Positions 24,973 through 34,810 of a stretch of 64,000 nt of DNA are shown piece by piece. The translations under genes were made by a program, and so were the position numbers. The stretch lies in the NCBI RefSeq assembly GCF_000622385.1, contig NZ_JASD01000008.1:2976001-3040000 (forward strand), given 5' to 3'. The notes beneath the pieces were generated by a model. That model was not told the DNA's origin. It was given only the letters and a program-made list of their open reading frames with translations, and ran no database searches. The stretch comes from Sulfitobacter noctilucicola. GTDB taxonomy: Bacteria > Pseudomonadota > Alphaproteobacteria > Rhodobacterales > Rhodobacteraceae. Within the stretch, counting starts at the first letter, position 1, and each line of letters begins with the position of its first letter.

Positions 24973-25296
24973 CTACATCGAGAAGGACGTACCACAGCCA
25001 CAGGCAGAGGTGGCGTTGGGGTTTTCGATCACAAAGCGGGCACCGATCAGCTCTTCGGAGAAATCGATTACCGCGTTTGCAAGAAAAGGTAGCGAGATGC
25101 TGTCGACGACAACTTTCTGTCCATCGCCCTCAAGCACCAGATCGTCCTCTTTCGGCTCGTCCAGATCAATTTCATACTGGAAGCCGGAGCATCCGCCGCC
25201 TTCAACGGCAACGCGCAGGGCCTTACCCTGATCGGCGGCACCGATTTCGGCCAAACGCTCAAAGGCGCGGGGGGTCACGGATGGGGGCAGGTTCAT
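24973..25296 (-). CDS. erpA: Iron-sulfur cluster insertion protein (HesB/IscA/ErpA family)
   Basis: This 107-residue A-type carrier passes Fe-S clusters to apo-enzymes. The three conserved cysteines are in VEGGGCSGFQY and, near the end, ACGCGTSF. I chose the ATG at 25296, which gives the family N-terminus (NLPPSVTPRAFERL); the longer frame upstream is not homologous. The gene is divergent from dgt, 74 bases away, as in many Rhodobacterales. ErpA and IscA cannot be told apart with certainty; the lack of other isc or suf genes here favours ErpA. Confidence 0.9.
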   Translation of the reverse strand: MNLPPSVTPRAFERLAEIGAADQGKALRVAVEGGGCSGFQYEIDLDEPKEDDLVLEGDGQKVVVDSISLPFLANAVIDFSEELIGARFVIENPNATSACGCGTSFSM

Positions 25297-25370
25297 GTCA
25301 GACCTCGGTTTTCTTCGGCTGCTGATTACAATATAGAAGCGCGAGGGACAGGCCACAAGGACCAGCCGCG

Positions 25371-26519
25371 ATGCGCGCTCTATATGCCTCTGATCCGGCA
25401 ACGGCCATGGGACGGCTGGTACCGGAAGAGGAAAGCACTTTTCGCTCCTGCTATCAGCGGGACCGGGACAGGATCATTCATGCCAGCGCCTTTCGGCGGC
25501 TGAAGCATAAAACGCAGGTGTTTGTAGAGCACGAGGGCGATTACTATCGCACGCGGCTGACCCATTCGATCGAGGTGGCACAGGTCGCCCGCACGATCGC
25601 AGGTGCGCTGGGGCTAAACGGAGAGCTTACGGAAGCTGTGGCACTGGCTCATGATCTGGGACACACGCCGTTCGGTCACACCGGTGAGGACGCGCTGCAT
25701 TTGTTGATGGCCCCTTACGGCGGATTTGACCACAACGCGCAGGCGATCAAGATCGTAACATCGCTTGAGCGGCACTATGCCGATTTCGACGGGCTGAACC
25801 TGACGTGGGACACGTTGGAAGGGATCGCCAAACACAACGGACCTGTGACGGGTGATCTGCCTTATGCATTGGCCGAATATGACGCGTTGCACGATCTGGA
25901 GCTGCACACACACGCCAGCGCCGAGGCGCAGGTCGCAGCGCTGTCGGATGACATTGCCTACAACAATCACGATCTGCATGACGGGCTGCGTGCACAATTG
26001 TTTACCGAGGACGAGATTGCGGTCTTGCCTTTGATTGGCCCTGCTTATGCGGAAGTCGACAGGCTCTATCCACACACGGACAGCTACCGCCGCCGCCATG
26101 AGGCGTTGCGGCGGGTGTTCGGGATGATGGTCAGCGACGTAATCGAGACATCGCGGGCTGTGCTGGACGCATCAAGTGCTACGTCGGCTGCGGACATCCG
26201 GCATCTGGGACGGCCGGTGATCCGGTTCTCCGAACAGATGTGGCAGGACCTGCGCGAAATACGATCGTTCCTGTTCAACCGCATGTACCGCGCCCCTTCA
26301 GTGATGGACAAGCGCGCCGAAGTGACTGTGGTGGTGGAAGAGCTGTTCCCGCTCTATCTGTCACAGCCGGATTTGCTGCCACGCCACTGGGCACGCCAGA
26401 TTGAGGAAGCAGGCAGCGACAAGATGCGTCTGGCGCGTATGGTATGTGATTATATCGCGGGTATGACAGACCGATACGCCTATGCGCAGCACGCGCGGTT
26501 GCTTGGGGCGGCGGAGTAA
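25371..26519 (+). CDS. dgt: Deoxyguanosinetriphosphate triphosphohydrolase-like protein
   Basis: This 382-residue HD-domain protein belongs to the dGTPase-like family, which hydrolyses dNTPs to nucleosides and triphosphate and helps set dNTP pools. The metal-binding histidines and aspartate are in RLTHSIEVAQV and AHDLGHTPFGHTGEDAL, with the downstream ligand in LSDDIAYNNHDL. The N-terminal SCYQRDRDRIIHASAFRRLK is the family signature. It is divergent from the Fe-S carrier gene and precedes argS, a standard arrangement in this order of bacteria. Confidence 0.93.
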   Translation: MRALYASDPATAMGRLVPEEESTFRSCYQRDRDRIIHASAFRRLKHKTQVFVEHEGDYYRTRLTHSIEVAQVARTIAGALGLNGELTEAVALAHDLGHTPFGHTGEDALHLLMAPYGGFDHNAQAIKIVTSLERHYADFDGLNLTWDTLEGIAKHNGPVTGDLPYALAEYDALHDLELHTHASAEAQVAALSDDIAYNNHDLHDGLRAQLFTEDEIAVLPLIGPAYAEVDRLYPHTDSYRRRHEALRRVFGMMVSDVIETSRAVLDASSATSAADIRHLGRPVIRFSEQMWQDLREIRSFLFNRMYRAPSVMDKRAEVTVVVEELFPLYLSQPDLLPRHWARQIEEAGSDKMRLARMVCDYIAGMTDRYAYAQHARLLGAAE

Positions 26520-26639
26520 ACCCGACCATACGGACGCCGCCGCATCTCCATGCAAATGATCGGGGCGCATGGCAGCGCCCGCACACAATTGACTGCCCGC
26601 ACGCAGATGATACATGCACGGCAACAAAGGAACGTCGCT

Positions 26640-28382
26640 ATGAACATTTTTGCCGAAATCCGTGAACTGATCCTGACAACGCTGGAGCAGATGGTCACCG
26701 CAGGTGATTTGCCAGACGGGCTGAACCTTGAGCCGATCACAACGGAGCCACCGCGCGATCCGGCACATGGCGATATGGCGACAAACGCAGCGATGGTGCT
26801 GGCCAAACCGGCCAAGATGAAGCCGCGCGACATTGCAGACGCGCTTGCGGGCAAGTTGGCTGAAGATCCGCGGATCACCAGCGCCGAGGTTGCCGGTCCA
26901 GGCTTCCTGAACCTGAGGCTTGCGCCGACCGTCTGGCAGGGGATTGCCAAGACGGTCCTGAGCGAAGGTACGGGCTTCGGGCGCGGCAGCCTCGGGCAGG
27001 GGCAGAAGGTTAACGTTGAATATGTCTCGGCGAACCCGACAGGTCCGCTTCATGTGGGACACACCCGGGGCGCGGTCTTTGGTGATGCGCTGGCGTCTTT
27101 GCTGGATTTTGCAGGCTATGACGTCACGCGGGAGTACTACATCAATGATGGCGGTGCACAGGTCGATGTGCTCGCCCGGTCCGTTTACCTGCGGTATCTT
27201 GAGGCGCATGGGCAAGAGGTCGCCTTTCCAGAAGGCACATACCCCGGCGATTACCTGATCGCGGTCGGGGAGGCGCTGAAAGACAAGGTTGGCGACGACT
27301 ATCTTGATAAGGGTGAGCAGTACTGGCTGGAAGATGTACGCAGCTTTGCCACTGAAAAGATGATGGATCTTATCCGCAGCGATCTCAAAGCCTTGGGTGT
27401 CGAGATGGATGTGTTTTATTCTGAAAAATCGCTTTACGGCACTGGCCGGATCGAAGCCGCGCTGGAAGACCTCAAGAACAAGGGCCTGATCTATGAAGGC
27501 GTGCTTGAGCCGCCAAAGGGCAAGAAACCCGAAGATTGGGAACCGCGCGAGCAAACACTGTTTAAATCGACCGAGCATGGCGATGATGTGGATCGGCCGG
27601 TGATGAAGTCCGATGGCGGCTGGACCTATTTTGCACCCGATATCGCGTATCACTACGACAAGGTGCAGCGCGGCTTCGATCAGCTGATCGATGTCTTCGG
27701 TGCGGATCATGGCGGCTATGTGAAGCGGATGAAAGCGGCGGTATCGGCCCTATCCGACGGTAAAGTGCCGCTCGACATCAAGCTGACGCAGCTGGTCAAG
27801 CTGTTCAAGAACGGAGAGCCTTTCAAGATGTCCAAACGGGCAGGGACGTTCGTGACGCTGCGCGATGTGGTCGATCAGGTTGGCCCCGATGTGACACGCT
27901 TTGTGATGCTGACGCGCAAGAACGACGCGATGCTGGACTTCGATTTCGACAAGGTGCTTGAGCAAAGCCGCGAGAACCCTGTGTTCTACGTGCAATACGC
28001 CCATGCGCGCGTGGCATCCGTGCTGCGCAAAGCGGCAGAGGCGGGGATCGCAACCGATGATGCAACACTTGCAGCGGCCGACCTGAGCCTGCTGAATCAC
28101 GAGAGCGAGTTGGGTGTGCTGCGCAAGCTGGCCGAGTGGCCACGACTGGTTGAAACAGCCGCACGTACAAACGAGCCCCACCGCGTTGCCTTTTACCTGT
28201 ATGAGCTGGCAGGTGATCTGCACGGATTGTGGAACAAGGGCAATGAAGTGACCTCCCTGCGCTTCATTCAGGATGATGCGGCCACATCGCAGGCAAAAAT
28301 TGCCCTCGCGCGGTCCACGGCGATTGTAATTGCGGCTGGTCTTGGTATTCTTGGGGTCAATCCGGCGGAAGAGATGCGATAA
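26640..28382 (+). CDS. argS: Arginyl-tRNA synthetase
   Basis: This 580-residue class I synthetase attaches arginine to its tRNA. The HIGH-type motif is HVGHTRG, after the typical [17 protein letters not shown], and the KMSKS-type loop is [13 protein letters not shown] anticodon-binding domain forms the C-terminus. The ATG at 26640 was chosen because it has an AAAGGA site and matches the family N-terminus ([10 protein letters not shown]); the frame stays open 30 codons upstream without similarity. It is the first gene of a run with the SPOR, nagZ and scpAB genes. Confidence 0.96.
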   Translation: MNIFAEIRELILTTLEQMVTAGDLPDGLNLEPITTEPPRDPAHGDMATNAAMVLAKPAKMKPRDIADALAGKLAEDPRITSAEVAGPGFLNLRLAPTVWQGIAKTVLSEGTGFGRGSLGQGQKVNVEYVSANPTGPLHVGHTRGAVFGDALASLLDFAGYDVTREYYINDGGAQVDVLARSVYLRYLEAHGQEVAFPEGTYPGDYLIAVGEALKDKVGDDYLDKGEQYWLEDVRSFATEKMMDLIRSDLKALGVEMDVFYSEKSLYGTGRIEAALEDLKNKGLIYEGVLEPPKGKKPEDWEPREQTLFKSTEHGDDVDRPVMKSDGGWTYFAPDIAYHYDKVQRGFDQLIDVFGADHGGYVKRMKAAVSALSDGKVPLDIKLTQLVKLFKNGEPFKMSKRAGTFVTLRDVVDQVGPDVTRFVMLTRKNDAMLDFDFDKVLEQSRENPVFYVQYAHARVASVLRKAAEAGIATDDATLAAADLSLLNHESELGVLRKLAEWPRLVETAARTNEPHRVAFYLYELAGDLHGLWNKGNEVTSLRFIQDDAATSQAKIALARSTAIVIAAGLGILGVNPAEEMR

Positions 28383-28459
28383 CGCACCGTCCCGTCACGC
28401 ACAGGCAACCCCAAGACCAGACCCGCCGGGCAATGTACCCGCTGGGCAATGAGGCAGAG

Positions 28460-29479
28460 ATGGCAGATTTCACGTCTTCCCCCATGGCGGGGGATTACTA
28501 TGATGATTCAACTTCAACCTTTGGATCAGGTCCCCAGCCCAGTAAGTTGACAACGCTTACAAATATTGCAGGCGCTGCTTTGTCCTGCGTGTTGGTGGTG
28601 GGTATCGGTGTCTGGGGGTACAAGCTGCTTGTACGTGATGTGAGCGGCATTCCGGTCGTGCGTGCCGCGGTAGGCGAAATGCGGGTGCGTCCCGAAGATC
28701 CGGGAGGTGAAACTGCCAGCCATCAGGGTCTTTCGGTGAATGCTGTGGCCGCTGTCGGCACCGCTGAAAAACCAGCCGACCGGTTGATCCTTGCACCCAA
28801 ACCTATCGATCTGACCGAAGAAGATCAGGTCATGCCAGCCGCAATGGTTGCTGCGGAGCCACAGGTCGAAAGCCAGCCTGCGCTCCCCGCGGCACCGGTC
28901 CTTGAGCCGTCCGAAGTGAATGCTGCGCTGCAAAGCGGCAATGTAGATGATCTGGTGGCGCAGTTGACCAACGGTGTCGCACCGCTGGCCGATCTGGCAG
29001 AGGATCAGGCTGAAGTCGTGGCGGCCGTTACGCAAACGGTTGCTGTTGAAGTCACAGCCGTCGAGCAGCAGATCGCTGCGTTGCAGACCGCCCCCGGCGT
29101 GCGCCAGTCCGTCCGTCCCAAGAAGCGCCCGGCAGTGCGGGCCACGGTAACACCTGCCGCGCTGACCACTGAAGCAAGCCAGCCTTCCGGCGGCAATACA
29201 GCCGAACTTGATGCAAAATCCCTGCCTGCCGGCACACGTCTGGCACAGCTGGGTGCCTTTGACAGCGCCGAAGTCGCGCGTGAGCAGTGGGAACAGCTGA
29301 GCGTCCGCTTTGATGCCTATCTCGGGGACAAGCAGCGCATTGTGCAAAAGGCGACCAGCGGGGGACGCGTGTTTTACCGTCTGCGTGCGCATGGCTTTGA
29401 AGATATCGCTGATGCACGCCGTTTCTGTGCGGCACTTGTTGCGGACAACGCGGATTGTATTCCGGTGGTCACACGCTGA
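28460..29479 (+). CDS. SPOR-domain inner-membrane protein
   Basis: This 339-residue protein has a short cytoplasmic N-terminus, one membrane helix at about residues 35-55 (IAGAALSCVLVVGIGVWGY), a long Ala/Glu/Val-rich periplasmic linker and a C-terminal SPOR domain from about residue 260 (RLAQLGAFDSAEVAREQWEQ). SPOR domains bind denuded septal peptidoglycan. The downstream gene nagZ acts on peptidoglycan fragments, which supports a cell-wall role. The ATG at 28460 is preferred to one nine codons upstream. The stop overlaps the nagZ start by one base. Confidence 0.88.
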   Translation: MADFTSSPMAGDYYDDSTSTFGSGPQPSKLTTLTNIAGAALSCVLVVGIGVWGYKLLVRDVSGIPVVRAAVGEMRVRPEDPGGETASHQGLSVNAVAAVGTAEKPADRLILAPKPIDLTEEDQVMPAAMVAAEPQVESQPALPAAPVLEPSEVNAALQSGNVDDLVAQLTNGVAPLADLAEDQAEVVAAVTQTVAVEVTAVEQQIAALQTAPGVRQSVRPKKRPAVRATVTPAALTTEASQPSGGNTAELDAKSLPAGTRLAQLGAFDSAEVAREQWEQLSVRFDAYLGDKQRIVQKATSGGRVFYRLRAHGFEDIADARRFCAALVADNADCIPVVTR

Positions 29480-30483
29480 TGCCATTCGGCGCAGCGATTA
29501 TTGATGCAGACGGAACGCGCCTGACAGCCGAGGAAAAAGCGTTTTTTCGGGATGCCGATCCTTTCGGTTTTATCCTGTTTGCCCGCAATATCGAAACGCC
29601 GGAGCAGACCTATGCCCTGTGTAGTGAAATGCGCGATGCCGTTGGCCGGGAAGCCGTAATCACTGTCGATCAGGAAGGCGGTCGTGTGCAGCGTATGCGC
29701 GCCCCGCATTGGCGTGAATGGATGCCGCCTTTGGATTTTGTCGCGCGCGCAGGCGAGAACGCCCAGCGTGCCATGTATTTGATGTACCGGCTGATTGCGG
29801 ATGAATTGCGTGCTGCGGGCATTGATAGCAACTGCGCGCCAATGGTTGATCTGGCGGGAGCCGAAACCCATGAGTTCCTGCGCAACCGCTGTTATAGCGA
29901 TAATCCGGACCGTGTTGCTATTCTCGGGCAGGCTGCCGCAGACGGGATGCTTGCGGGAGGCGTTCTGCCCATCCTGAAACATATGCCGGGACATGGTCGT
30001 GCCACCATGGACAGCCATTTTGATCTGCCGCGTATTACAGCGGCTGCAGAAGATCTGGCACACACTGATTTTGCACCCTTCAGGGCGTTGCGTGATGTGC
30101 CCATGGGAATGACCGCCCACCTTGTCTATGAGGCACTGGACAACCGGCCAGCGACGTTGTCGCCCGTGATGATGGACCTGATCAGGCAGGAAATTGGATT
30201 TGATAATCTTGTCATGACAGACGACATCTCGATGAAGGCGCTTTCGGGAACACTCGCACAGAACGCTGCAGGTTCTATTGCGGCAGGTTGTGACGTTGTC
30301 CTTTTCTGCAATGCGCCACTGGCAGACCGGCGCGCCGTGTGCGACGCGGCAGGGACAATGACGCCAGCGGCCCAAACCCGCGCAGAGCGGGCGCTTGCAA
30401 TGCGCAAAAAGCCCGATGACGTTGACATTCCGGCCCTTGAGCGCGAACTTGAAGCGCTTTTGGGCGGGGCGGGGCATGGCTGA
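29479..30483 (+). CDS. nagZ: Beta-N-acetylhexosaminidase
   Basis: This 334-residue family 3 glycosidase removes N-acetylglucosamine from anhydromuropeptides during cell-wall recycling in the cytoplasm. The hallmark loop KHMPGHGRATMDSHFDLP carries the catalytic His-Asp pair, VDQEGGRVQRMR is the early substrate-binding motif, and the nucleophile is the Asp in MTDDISMKAL. The ATG at 29479 overlaps the SPOR gene stop (TGATG), and its own end overlaps the scpA start by eight bases, so the genes are translationally linked. Confidence 0.94.
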   Translation: MPFGAAIIDADGTRLTAEEKAFFRDADPFGFILFARNIETPEQTYALCSEMRDAVGREAVITVDQEGGRVQRMRAPHWREWMPPLDFVARAGENAQRAMYLMYRLIADELRAAGIDSNCAPMVDLAGAETHEFLRNRCYSDNPDRVAILGQAAADGMLAGGVLPILKHMPGHGRATMDSHFDLPRITAAAEDLAHTDFAPFRALRDVPMGMTAHLVYEALDNRPATLSPVMMDLIRQEIGFDNLVMTDDISMKALSGTLAQNAAGSIAAGCDVVLFCNAPLADRRAVCDAAGTMTPAAQTRAERALAMRKKPDDVDIPALERELEALLGGAGHG

Positions 30484-31273
30484 GACCACATTCGAAGAAG
30501 ATCAGGTTTCTGTCGCCGAGCGTATGGCTGCTGAGGCGTTGATCATCGACGTGGACGGCTTTGAAGGACCGCTTGACCTGCTGTTGACGTTGAGCCGGAC
30601 GCAAAAGGTAGACCTGCGCAAAGTATCCGTCTTGCAACTTGCCCGGCAGTATCTTGCGTTTGTCGAAAAGGCCAAAGCCTTGCGGCTAGAGCTGGCGGCA
30701 GACTATCTGGTTATGGCGGCGTGGCTCGCGTTTCTGAAATCCCGTCTGCTGTTGCCTCCTGATCCGACCGAGGAAGGGCCATCTGGTGAGGAACTGGCCG
30801 CGCATCTGGCGTTCCAGCTGGAGCGCTTGCAGGCCATGCGCGATGCTGCTGCACGTCTGATGGCGCGGGACCAGCTGGGCCGCGATTTCTTTGCTCGCGG
30901 ACAGACAAACGAGGTCGAGCGGGTCCGCAAGGTCACCTATACCGCCACACTGCTTGATCTGATGCAGGGCTATGCGCGGATCAGGACCAAGGATGAGTTC
31001 CGCCCCTTCGTGATGGACCGTGATGCTGTGTTCACGATGGAGCAGGCGTTGGAGCGCATGCGCGGACTGATAGGCTATGCCGGCGAATGGGGCGATCTGA
31101 TGAGCTTCCTGCCCGAGGGGTGGGAAAGCGATCCGGTCAAACGCCGCTCCGCGACGGCTGCGACCTTTGCGGCTTCGCTGGAACTGGTAAAAGAGGGTCA
31201 TCTGGAAATCCGGCAGTCAGAGACCTTCGCGCCGATCCAACTGCGTAAAAAGGATGAACCGCGTGGCGGATGA
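30476..31273 (+). CDS. scpA: Segregation and condensation protein A
   Basis: This 265-residue kleisin subunit joins ScpB and SMC in the condensin complex that compacts and segregates the chromosome. The N-terminal FEGPLDLLLTLSRTQKVDL is the defining motif, followed by ADYLVMAAWLAFLKSRLLLP. The long in-frame extension upstream lies inside nagZ, so the ATG at 30476 (four bases before the nagZ stop codon) is the likely start. It overlaps scpB by 20 bases. Confidence 0.94.
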   Translation: MAETTFEEDQVSVAERMAAEALIIDVDGFEGPLDLLLTLSRTQKVDLRKVSVLQLARQYLAFVEKAKALRLELAADYLVMAAWLAFLKSRLLLPPDPTEEGPSGEELAAHLAFQLERLQAMRDAAARLMARDQLGRDFFARGQTNEVERVRKVTYTATLLDLMQGYARIRTKDEFRPFVMDRDAVFTMEQALERMRGLIGYAGEWGDLMSFLPEGWESDPVKRRSATAATFAASLELVKEGHLEIRQSETFAPIQLRKKDEPRGG

Positions 31274-31919
31274 GATTGAAGAAAAAGAAGAAAGCCTGTT
31301 TGAAGCGCCACCCATGGCAGAGCAGGAACGGATGATCGAAGCGGTTCTATTCGCGACGTCCGAGCCTGTCACGATCAAGGAGCTGGAAGCGCGTATGCCC
31401 CACGGTTGTGATGCGGCAGAGGCGATGGTGTACCTACGCAAACGCTATGAGGGACGCGGGGTCGACATTAGTAAGGTGGGGGATGGATACGCCATGCGTA
31501 CGGCTGCCGATCTGGGTTTCCTGATGCAGAAGGAAACCGTCGAAGTCCGCAAGTTGAGCCGGGCCGCGATCGAGACACTTGCGATCATCGCCTATCACCA
31601 GCCCGTCACCCGCGCCGAGATTGAAGAAATCCGCGGTGTCTCTGTTTCACGCGGTACGGTCGATCAACTGCTTGAAATGGAGTGGATCCGCTTTGGCCGC
31701 CGCAAGATGACTCCGGGGCGACCGGTCACCTTTGTCGTGACCCAAACATTTCTGGATCACTTCGGGCTTGAGAATGCCCGCGATCTGCCGGGATTGAAAG
31801 AATTGCGCTCTGCCGGACTTTTGGAAAACCGTCCGCCGCCGGGACTGGGCCCGCAACTGGGCGATGGCGACATCGAGGAAGAGACAACCGAAGGACAGTC
31901 AGAGCTGTTCGAAGACTAG
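31254..31919 (+). CDS. scpB: Segregation and condensation protein B
   Basis: This 221-residue protein is built of two winged helices (EAVLFATSEPVTIKELEARM and RAAIETLAIIAYHQPVTRAE), binds ScpA and completes the condensin with SMC. A conserved stretch (PVTRAEIEEIRGVSV) lies at the second winged helix. Length and motifs are normal. In many relatives tat genes follow scpB; here a small unrelated gene does. Confidence 0.94.
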   Translation: MNRVADEIEEKEESLFEAPPMAEQERMIEAVLFATSEPVTIKELEARMPHGCDAAEAMVYLRKRYEGRGVDISKVGDGYAMRTAADLGFLMQKETVEVRKLSRAAIETLAIIAYHQPVTRAEIEEIRGVSVSRGTVDQLLEMEWIRFGRRKMTPGRPVTFVVTQTFLDHFGLENARDLPGLKELRSAGLLENRPPPGLGPQLGDGDIEEETTEGQSELFED

Positions 31920-32003
31920 TGAAATGCAGAAAAACAGTTTAAAACGCCTGAAAATCGCCGCATTCGATCCTATATATGAGGATGAGGCAGAAAAGGATCA
32001 GAC

Positions 32004-32261
32004 ATGAACCAGATTATAAACATGGTCATTCGGCAAGTTATGAACCAACTGGTGCGGCGCGGTGTGAACGCCGGTTTTGACCGGATGGGCCGCAAGGCGC
32101 AGCCACCGCAGCGTGCGGGTGGTGCGCAAGTCGTTGACGAAAACGGGAATGCCGTAGAACAACTGACACCCGAAGAGCGCCGCCAGCAGCGTCACGCACG
32201 CCAGCAGGCGCGTCAGGCAAAGCAGTCCATGAAAGCAATGCGGCGCATCACACGGCTATAA
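32004..32261 (+). CDS. Small basic hypothetical protein
   Basis: This 85-residue protein has a predicted amphipathic N-terminal helix (NQIINMVIRQVMNQLVRRG) followed by a highly charged tail rich in Arg, Gln and Lys. An AAAAGGATC site precedes the ATG. Similar small genes occur next to scpB in related bacteria, but I know of no function. There is no signal peptide. It converges with the dcd gene, 13 bases between stops. Confidence 0.7.
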   Translation: MNQIINMVIRQVMNQLVRRGVNAGFDRMGRKAQPPQRAGGAQVVDENGNAVEQLTPEERRQQRHARQQARQAKQSMKAMRRITRL

Positions 32262-32274
32262 GCGCCGCAAAGAC

Positions 32275-33363
32275 CTAGCTCTTGAAGTGTTTCGATAGCT
32301 TGAGGCCCTGACCTTGGTAATTTGACGCCAGATCCGCCCCGTAAAGTTGCGTGGGCGGTGCCATCATCCGTTCATAGACCAACCGGCCCACAACCTGCCC
32401 ATGCTCCAGCACAAACGGAGCTTCATGACAGCGAACTTCGAGAACACCGCGTGATCCCGCACCGCCTGCAGAGGCGTGACCAAAGCCGGGGTCGAAAAAG
32501 CCGGCATAATGCACACGGAATTCACCGACCATCGCCAGATAAGGCGCCATTTCGGCGGCGTAGTCGGGCGGAATTGTCACCGCCTCGCGACTGACAAGAA
32601 TATAGAAGGCACCGGGGTCGAGGATGATCTGGCCGTTGGAGGAATGAACTTCCTCCCAATAGTCAGCCGGATCGTAGAACCCGATATTGTCAAGGTCGAT
32701 CACACCTGTATGCGGCTTGGCACGGTAGCCCACAAGCGTGGTCCCGGGCAGCTTGAGGTCGACCGAGAAACCCAACCCTTCGTCAATGACCGCCTCACCG
32801 TTTACGAGCGGTGTCTGGGCGTGCAAGGCACGCAGCGCGGTATCATCGAGGACAGCATCACCTGTGCCAAACCGGATCTGGTTCAGGCGCATGCCTGGAC
32901 GCACCAGCACCGAGAACGAGCGCGGACAGATCTCAGCATAGAGCGGCCCCGAGTAGCCGGGAGCGATGCGGTCAAACTCGGTGCCGCCATCGGTAATGGT
33001 GCGGGTTAGGAGGTCGAGCCGTCCGGTTGAGCTTTTGGCGTTGGCCACGGCTGATACACCGGAGGGTAGGTCCAGACGCTCCATCAGCGGGACCACGTAG
33101 ACGCAGCCTTTTTCCAGCACAGCACCGCCGTTAAGATCGACGCGATGCATCTCGAATTCCTGCAGACGGTCGACCACGGCTGCACCATGGCCCGCCAGAA
33201 AGGATGCCCGCACGCGGTAGGCCACATCACCCAAGCGCAGATCTAGACTGGCAGGTTGAATTTGCTCTGGCGTAACGGCAGGACGCGCGGTGATTTCGCC
33301 CGTCTCGATCATGCGGGCGATCAGTTGGTTGGGGATCACCCCCTGAGCAGCATCCTGTGCCAT
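32275..33363 (-). CDS. dcd: 2'-deoxycytidine 5'-triphosphate deaminase, double-domain type
   Basis: This 362-residue protein has two dCTP-deaminase/dUTPase-like domains in tandem, about twice the usual Dcd length, as seen in alphaproteobacteria. The first holds VANAKSSTGRLDLLTRTITDGG and APGYSGPLYAEICPRSF; the second holds EEVHSSNGQIILDPGAFYIL and FFDPGFGHASAGGAGSRGVLE. It would convert dCTP to dUTP in thymidylate supply. The ATG at 33363 follows AAAGG; a start five codons upstream is less likely because the tRNA terminator is close. It converges with the small basic gene. Confidence 0.85.
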   Translation of the reverse strand: MAQDAAQGVIPNQLIARMIETGEITARPAVTPEQIQPASLDLRLGDVAYRVRASFLAGHGAAVVDRLQEFEMHRVDLNGGAVLEKGCVYVVPLMERLDLPSGVSAVANAKSSTGRLDLLTRTITDGGTEFDRIAPGYSGPLYAEICPRSFSVLVRPGMRLNQIRFGTGDAVLDDTALRALHAQTPLVNGEAVIDEGLGFSVDLKLPGTTLVGYRAKPHTGVIDLDNIGFYDPADYWEEVHSSNGQIILDPGAFYILVSREAVTIPPDYAAEMAPYLAMVGEFRVHYAGFFDPGFGHASAGGAGSRGVLEVRCHEAPFVLEHGQVVGRLVYERMMAPPTQLYGADLASNYQGQGLKLSKHFKS

Positions 33364-33382
33364 ATCGTGGCCTTTCAAAATG

Positions 33383-33419
33383 CAAACGCCTGCGCACCCG
33401 TAAGGGCCGCAGGCGTTTG
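33383..33419 (-). terminator. Terminator of the tRNA-Pro gene
   Basis: A perfect 12-bp stem (CAAACGCCTGCG and CGCAGGCGTTTG) with an inner CCC/GGG pairing lies 11 bases past the tRNA 3' end on the minus strand and is followed by CATTTTG. It ends 20 bases before the dcd start codon, so it should insulate dcd from tRNA transcription. Confidence 0.75.
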
Positions 33420-33430
33420 TGAAATGTCGG

Positions 33431-33507
33431 TGGTCGGGCTAGCAGGACTCGAACCTGCGACCTTCCGTCCCCCAGACGGACGCGCTACCAGGCTGCGCCA
33501 TAGCCCG
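33431..33507 (-). tRNA. tRNA-Pro (anticodon GGG)
   Basis: The minus strand folds as a full cloverleaf. The acceptor pairs CGGGCTA with TAGCCCG, the D stem is GCGC/GCGC, and the anticodon stem TCCGT/ACGGA encloses the loop CTGGGGG. The T arm is GCAGG/CCTGC with TTCGAGT. The discriminator is A and CCA is encoded. The anticodon GGG reads proline codons CCC and CCT. Confidence 0.95.
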
Positions 33508-33567
33508 ACATGTGGGCGTACATACCTGATCTTGTCAGGCGTGCAAGAGATAAACGTGCCCATGGGA

Positions 33568-34806
33568 TTAGTCTGCTGTGTCCTGCGGCGCAGGGTTTCT
33601 TCGGCGGGCTGCCATCGAATCGCGCAGGATCGTGAGCTTGGACAAAAGCGGTGCGATCTGGCGGGCCTGATCCTTGCTCAGGTGCCGCGTACGGATCGCC
33701 TGAGAGAGCAGCGCAGGCTTGGCGTCGAACTCGTTTTCGGGTGTGAAAGGCGGCAGATCAATGATGCGCGGCTTGAGGGCGGCAGGCTCGGCTTCGACTG
33801 GTTCGTCGGCGGTTGCCTCCTGTGGCTCTGGTACCGGTGTGTCGGTCGCAGGCTCTGCTGCCGCATGCTCTGGCTCAGCCGGTTCCGGTTCGCTTTCGGC
33901 GGTGGGTTCGGCGCTTTCTGCTGGCGCATTATCGGTCGGCTCCGCTTGGTCGTTCATCGGGCGACGCAAGAAAGCGGGCAGGGTGGCGGTTGTGTCGTTG
34001 TCGTCTGTTTCATCGTCGTCGGCTTTGCGCGCGCTGACGGTATCGTCTTCGTTTTGTATTGCTTCTTCCGAATGGGCGATTGGCTCGGACACTTCTTCAG
34101 CGTTTTGCGCCATTACATCTTCAGATCCGTCCAGCGCGTCTTCTTCAGCGGCTTCGCCGGTTTCCGGCTTTACAGGAGGCTCTGGCGTCTCCGCTACGGC
34201 CTCGACCTCTGTTGAAGCGTCATCTTGTGATACTTCTTCAGCAGGTTGAGAGAAAAGATCATCGGTTTTGGCCTCTGTCGCGCTTTGAGGTTCGGGTTCC
34301 GGTTCCTCTTTTTCTGCAGGCGCGTCGGGGGCCGCTTCTGTCAGCGGCTCCGGAGTAGGCCCTGGCTCTGATACAGCTTCCGGTTCCGCCGCTTTGGTGA
34401 CGCTGACATCCGGCTCTGCCGCTTTGGGCGCGTCGAAATTCAGGACAACGCCTTTTTCTTCCGGCTCCGGCACGGCCTCTTCCAGCATGGGGGCCTCGGG
34501 CGTGTCGTCAATCTCGGATTGCGTCAGCTCGTCCAGTTGCGGCGAAAGGGCGGCCACATGGCTCATGCCTTCTTCGCGCAGGATTTTCTGCACGCCTTTG
34601 ATGGTCAGCCCGTCTTCATGTAGTAACTGTTTGATTCCACCCAGCAATTGCATGTCGGAAGGACGATAGTAGCGTCTGCCGCCTGCACGTTTGATGGGGC
34701 GGACCTGGGTGAACTTGCTTTCCCAGAAGCGCAGCACATGCGCTTGGATGCCCAGCCAGTCAGCGACTTCGGAGATCGTGCGAAAGGCGTCTGGCGATTT
34801 GGACAT
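33568..34806 (-). CDS. MerR-family regulator with long acidic tail
   Basis: This 412-residue protein starts with a MerR-type winged helix (residues about 8-75; [20 protein letters not shown], then [14 protein letters not shown]). It continues into about 260 residues rich in Glu, Pro, Ala and Asp that are probably disordered, and ends in a conserved C-terminal segment from about 345 ([17 protein letters not shown], then [17 protein letters not shown]). Such proteins follow ihfA in alphaproteobacteria. The low-complexity middle suggests a protein-interaction spacer. It lies four bases after ihfA and is probably in one operon with fabH, plsX and ihfA. Target genes are unknown. Confidence 0.85.
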   Translation of the reverse strand: MSKSPDAFRTISEVADWLGIQAHVLRFWESKFTQVRPIKRAGGRRYYRPSDMQLLGGIKQLLHEDGLTIKGVQKILREEGMSHVAALSPQLDELTQSEIDDTPEAPMLEEAVPEPEEKGVVLNFDAPKAAEPDVSVTKAAEPEAVSEPGPTPEPLTEAAPDAPAEKEEPEPEPQSATEAKTDDLFSQPAEEVSQDDASTEVEAVAETPEPPVKPETGEAAEEDALDGSEDVMAQNAEEVSEPIAHSEEAIQNEDDTVSARKADDDETDDNDTTATLPAFLRRPMNDQAEPTDNAPAESAEPTAESEPEPAEPEHAAAEPATDTPVPEPQEATADEPVEAEPAALKPRIIDLPPFTPENEFDAKPALLSQAIRTRHLSKDQARQIAPLLSKLTILRDSMAARRRNPAPQDTAD

Positions 34807-34810
34807 CAGA

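Noticed and set aside
26361..27710. Minus-strand open frame of 449 codons.
   Set aside because: It overlaps dgt and argS in antisense and has no recognisable motifs.
33719..34249. Plus-strand serine-rich frame resembling a low-complexity surface protein.
   Set aside because: It is the complement of the acidic repeat region of the MerR gene.
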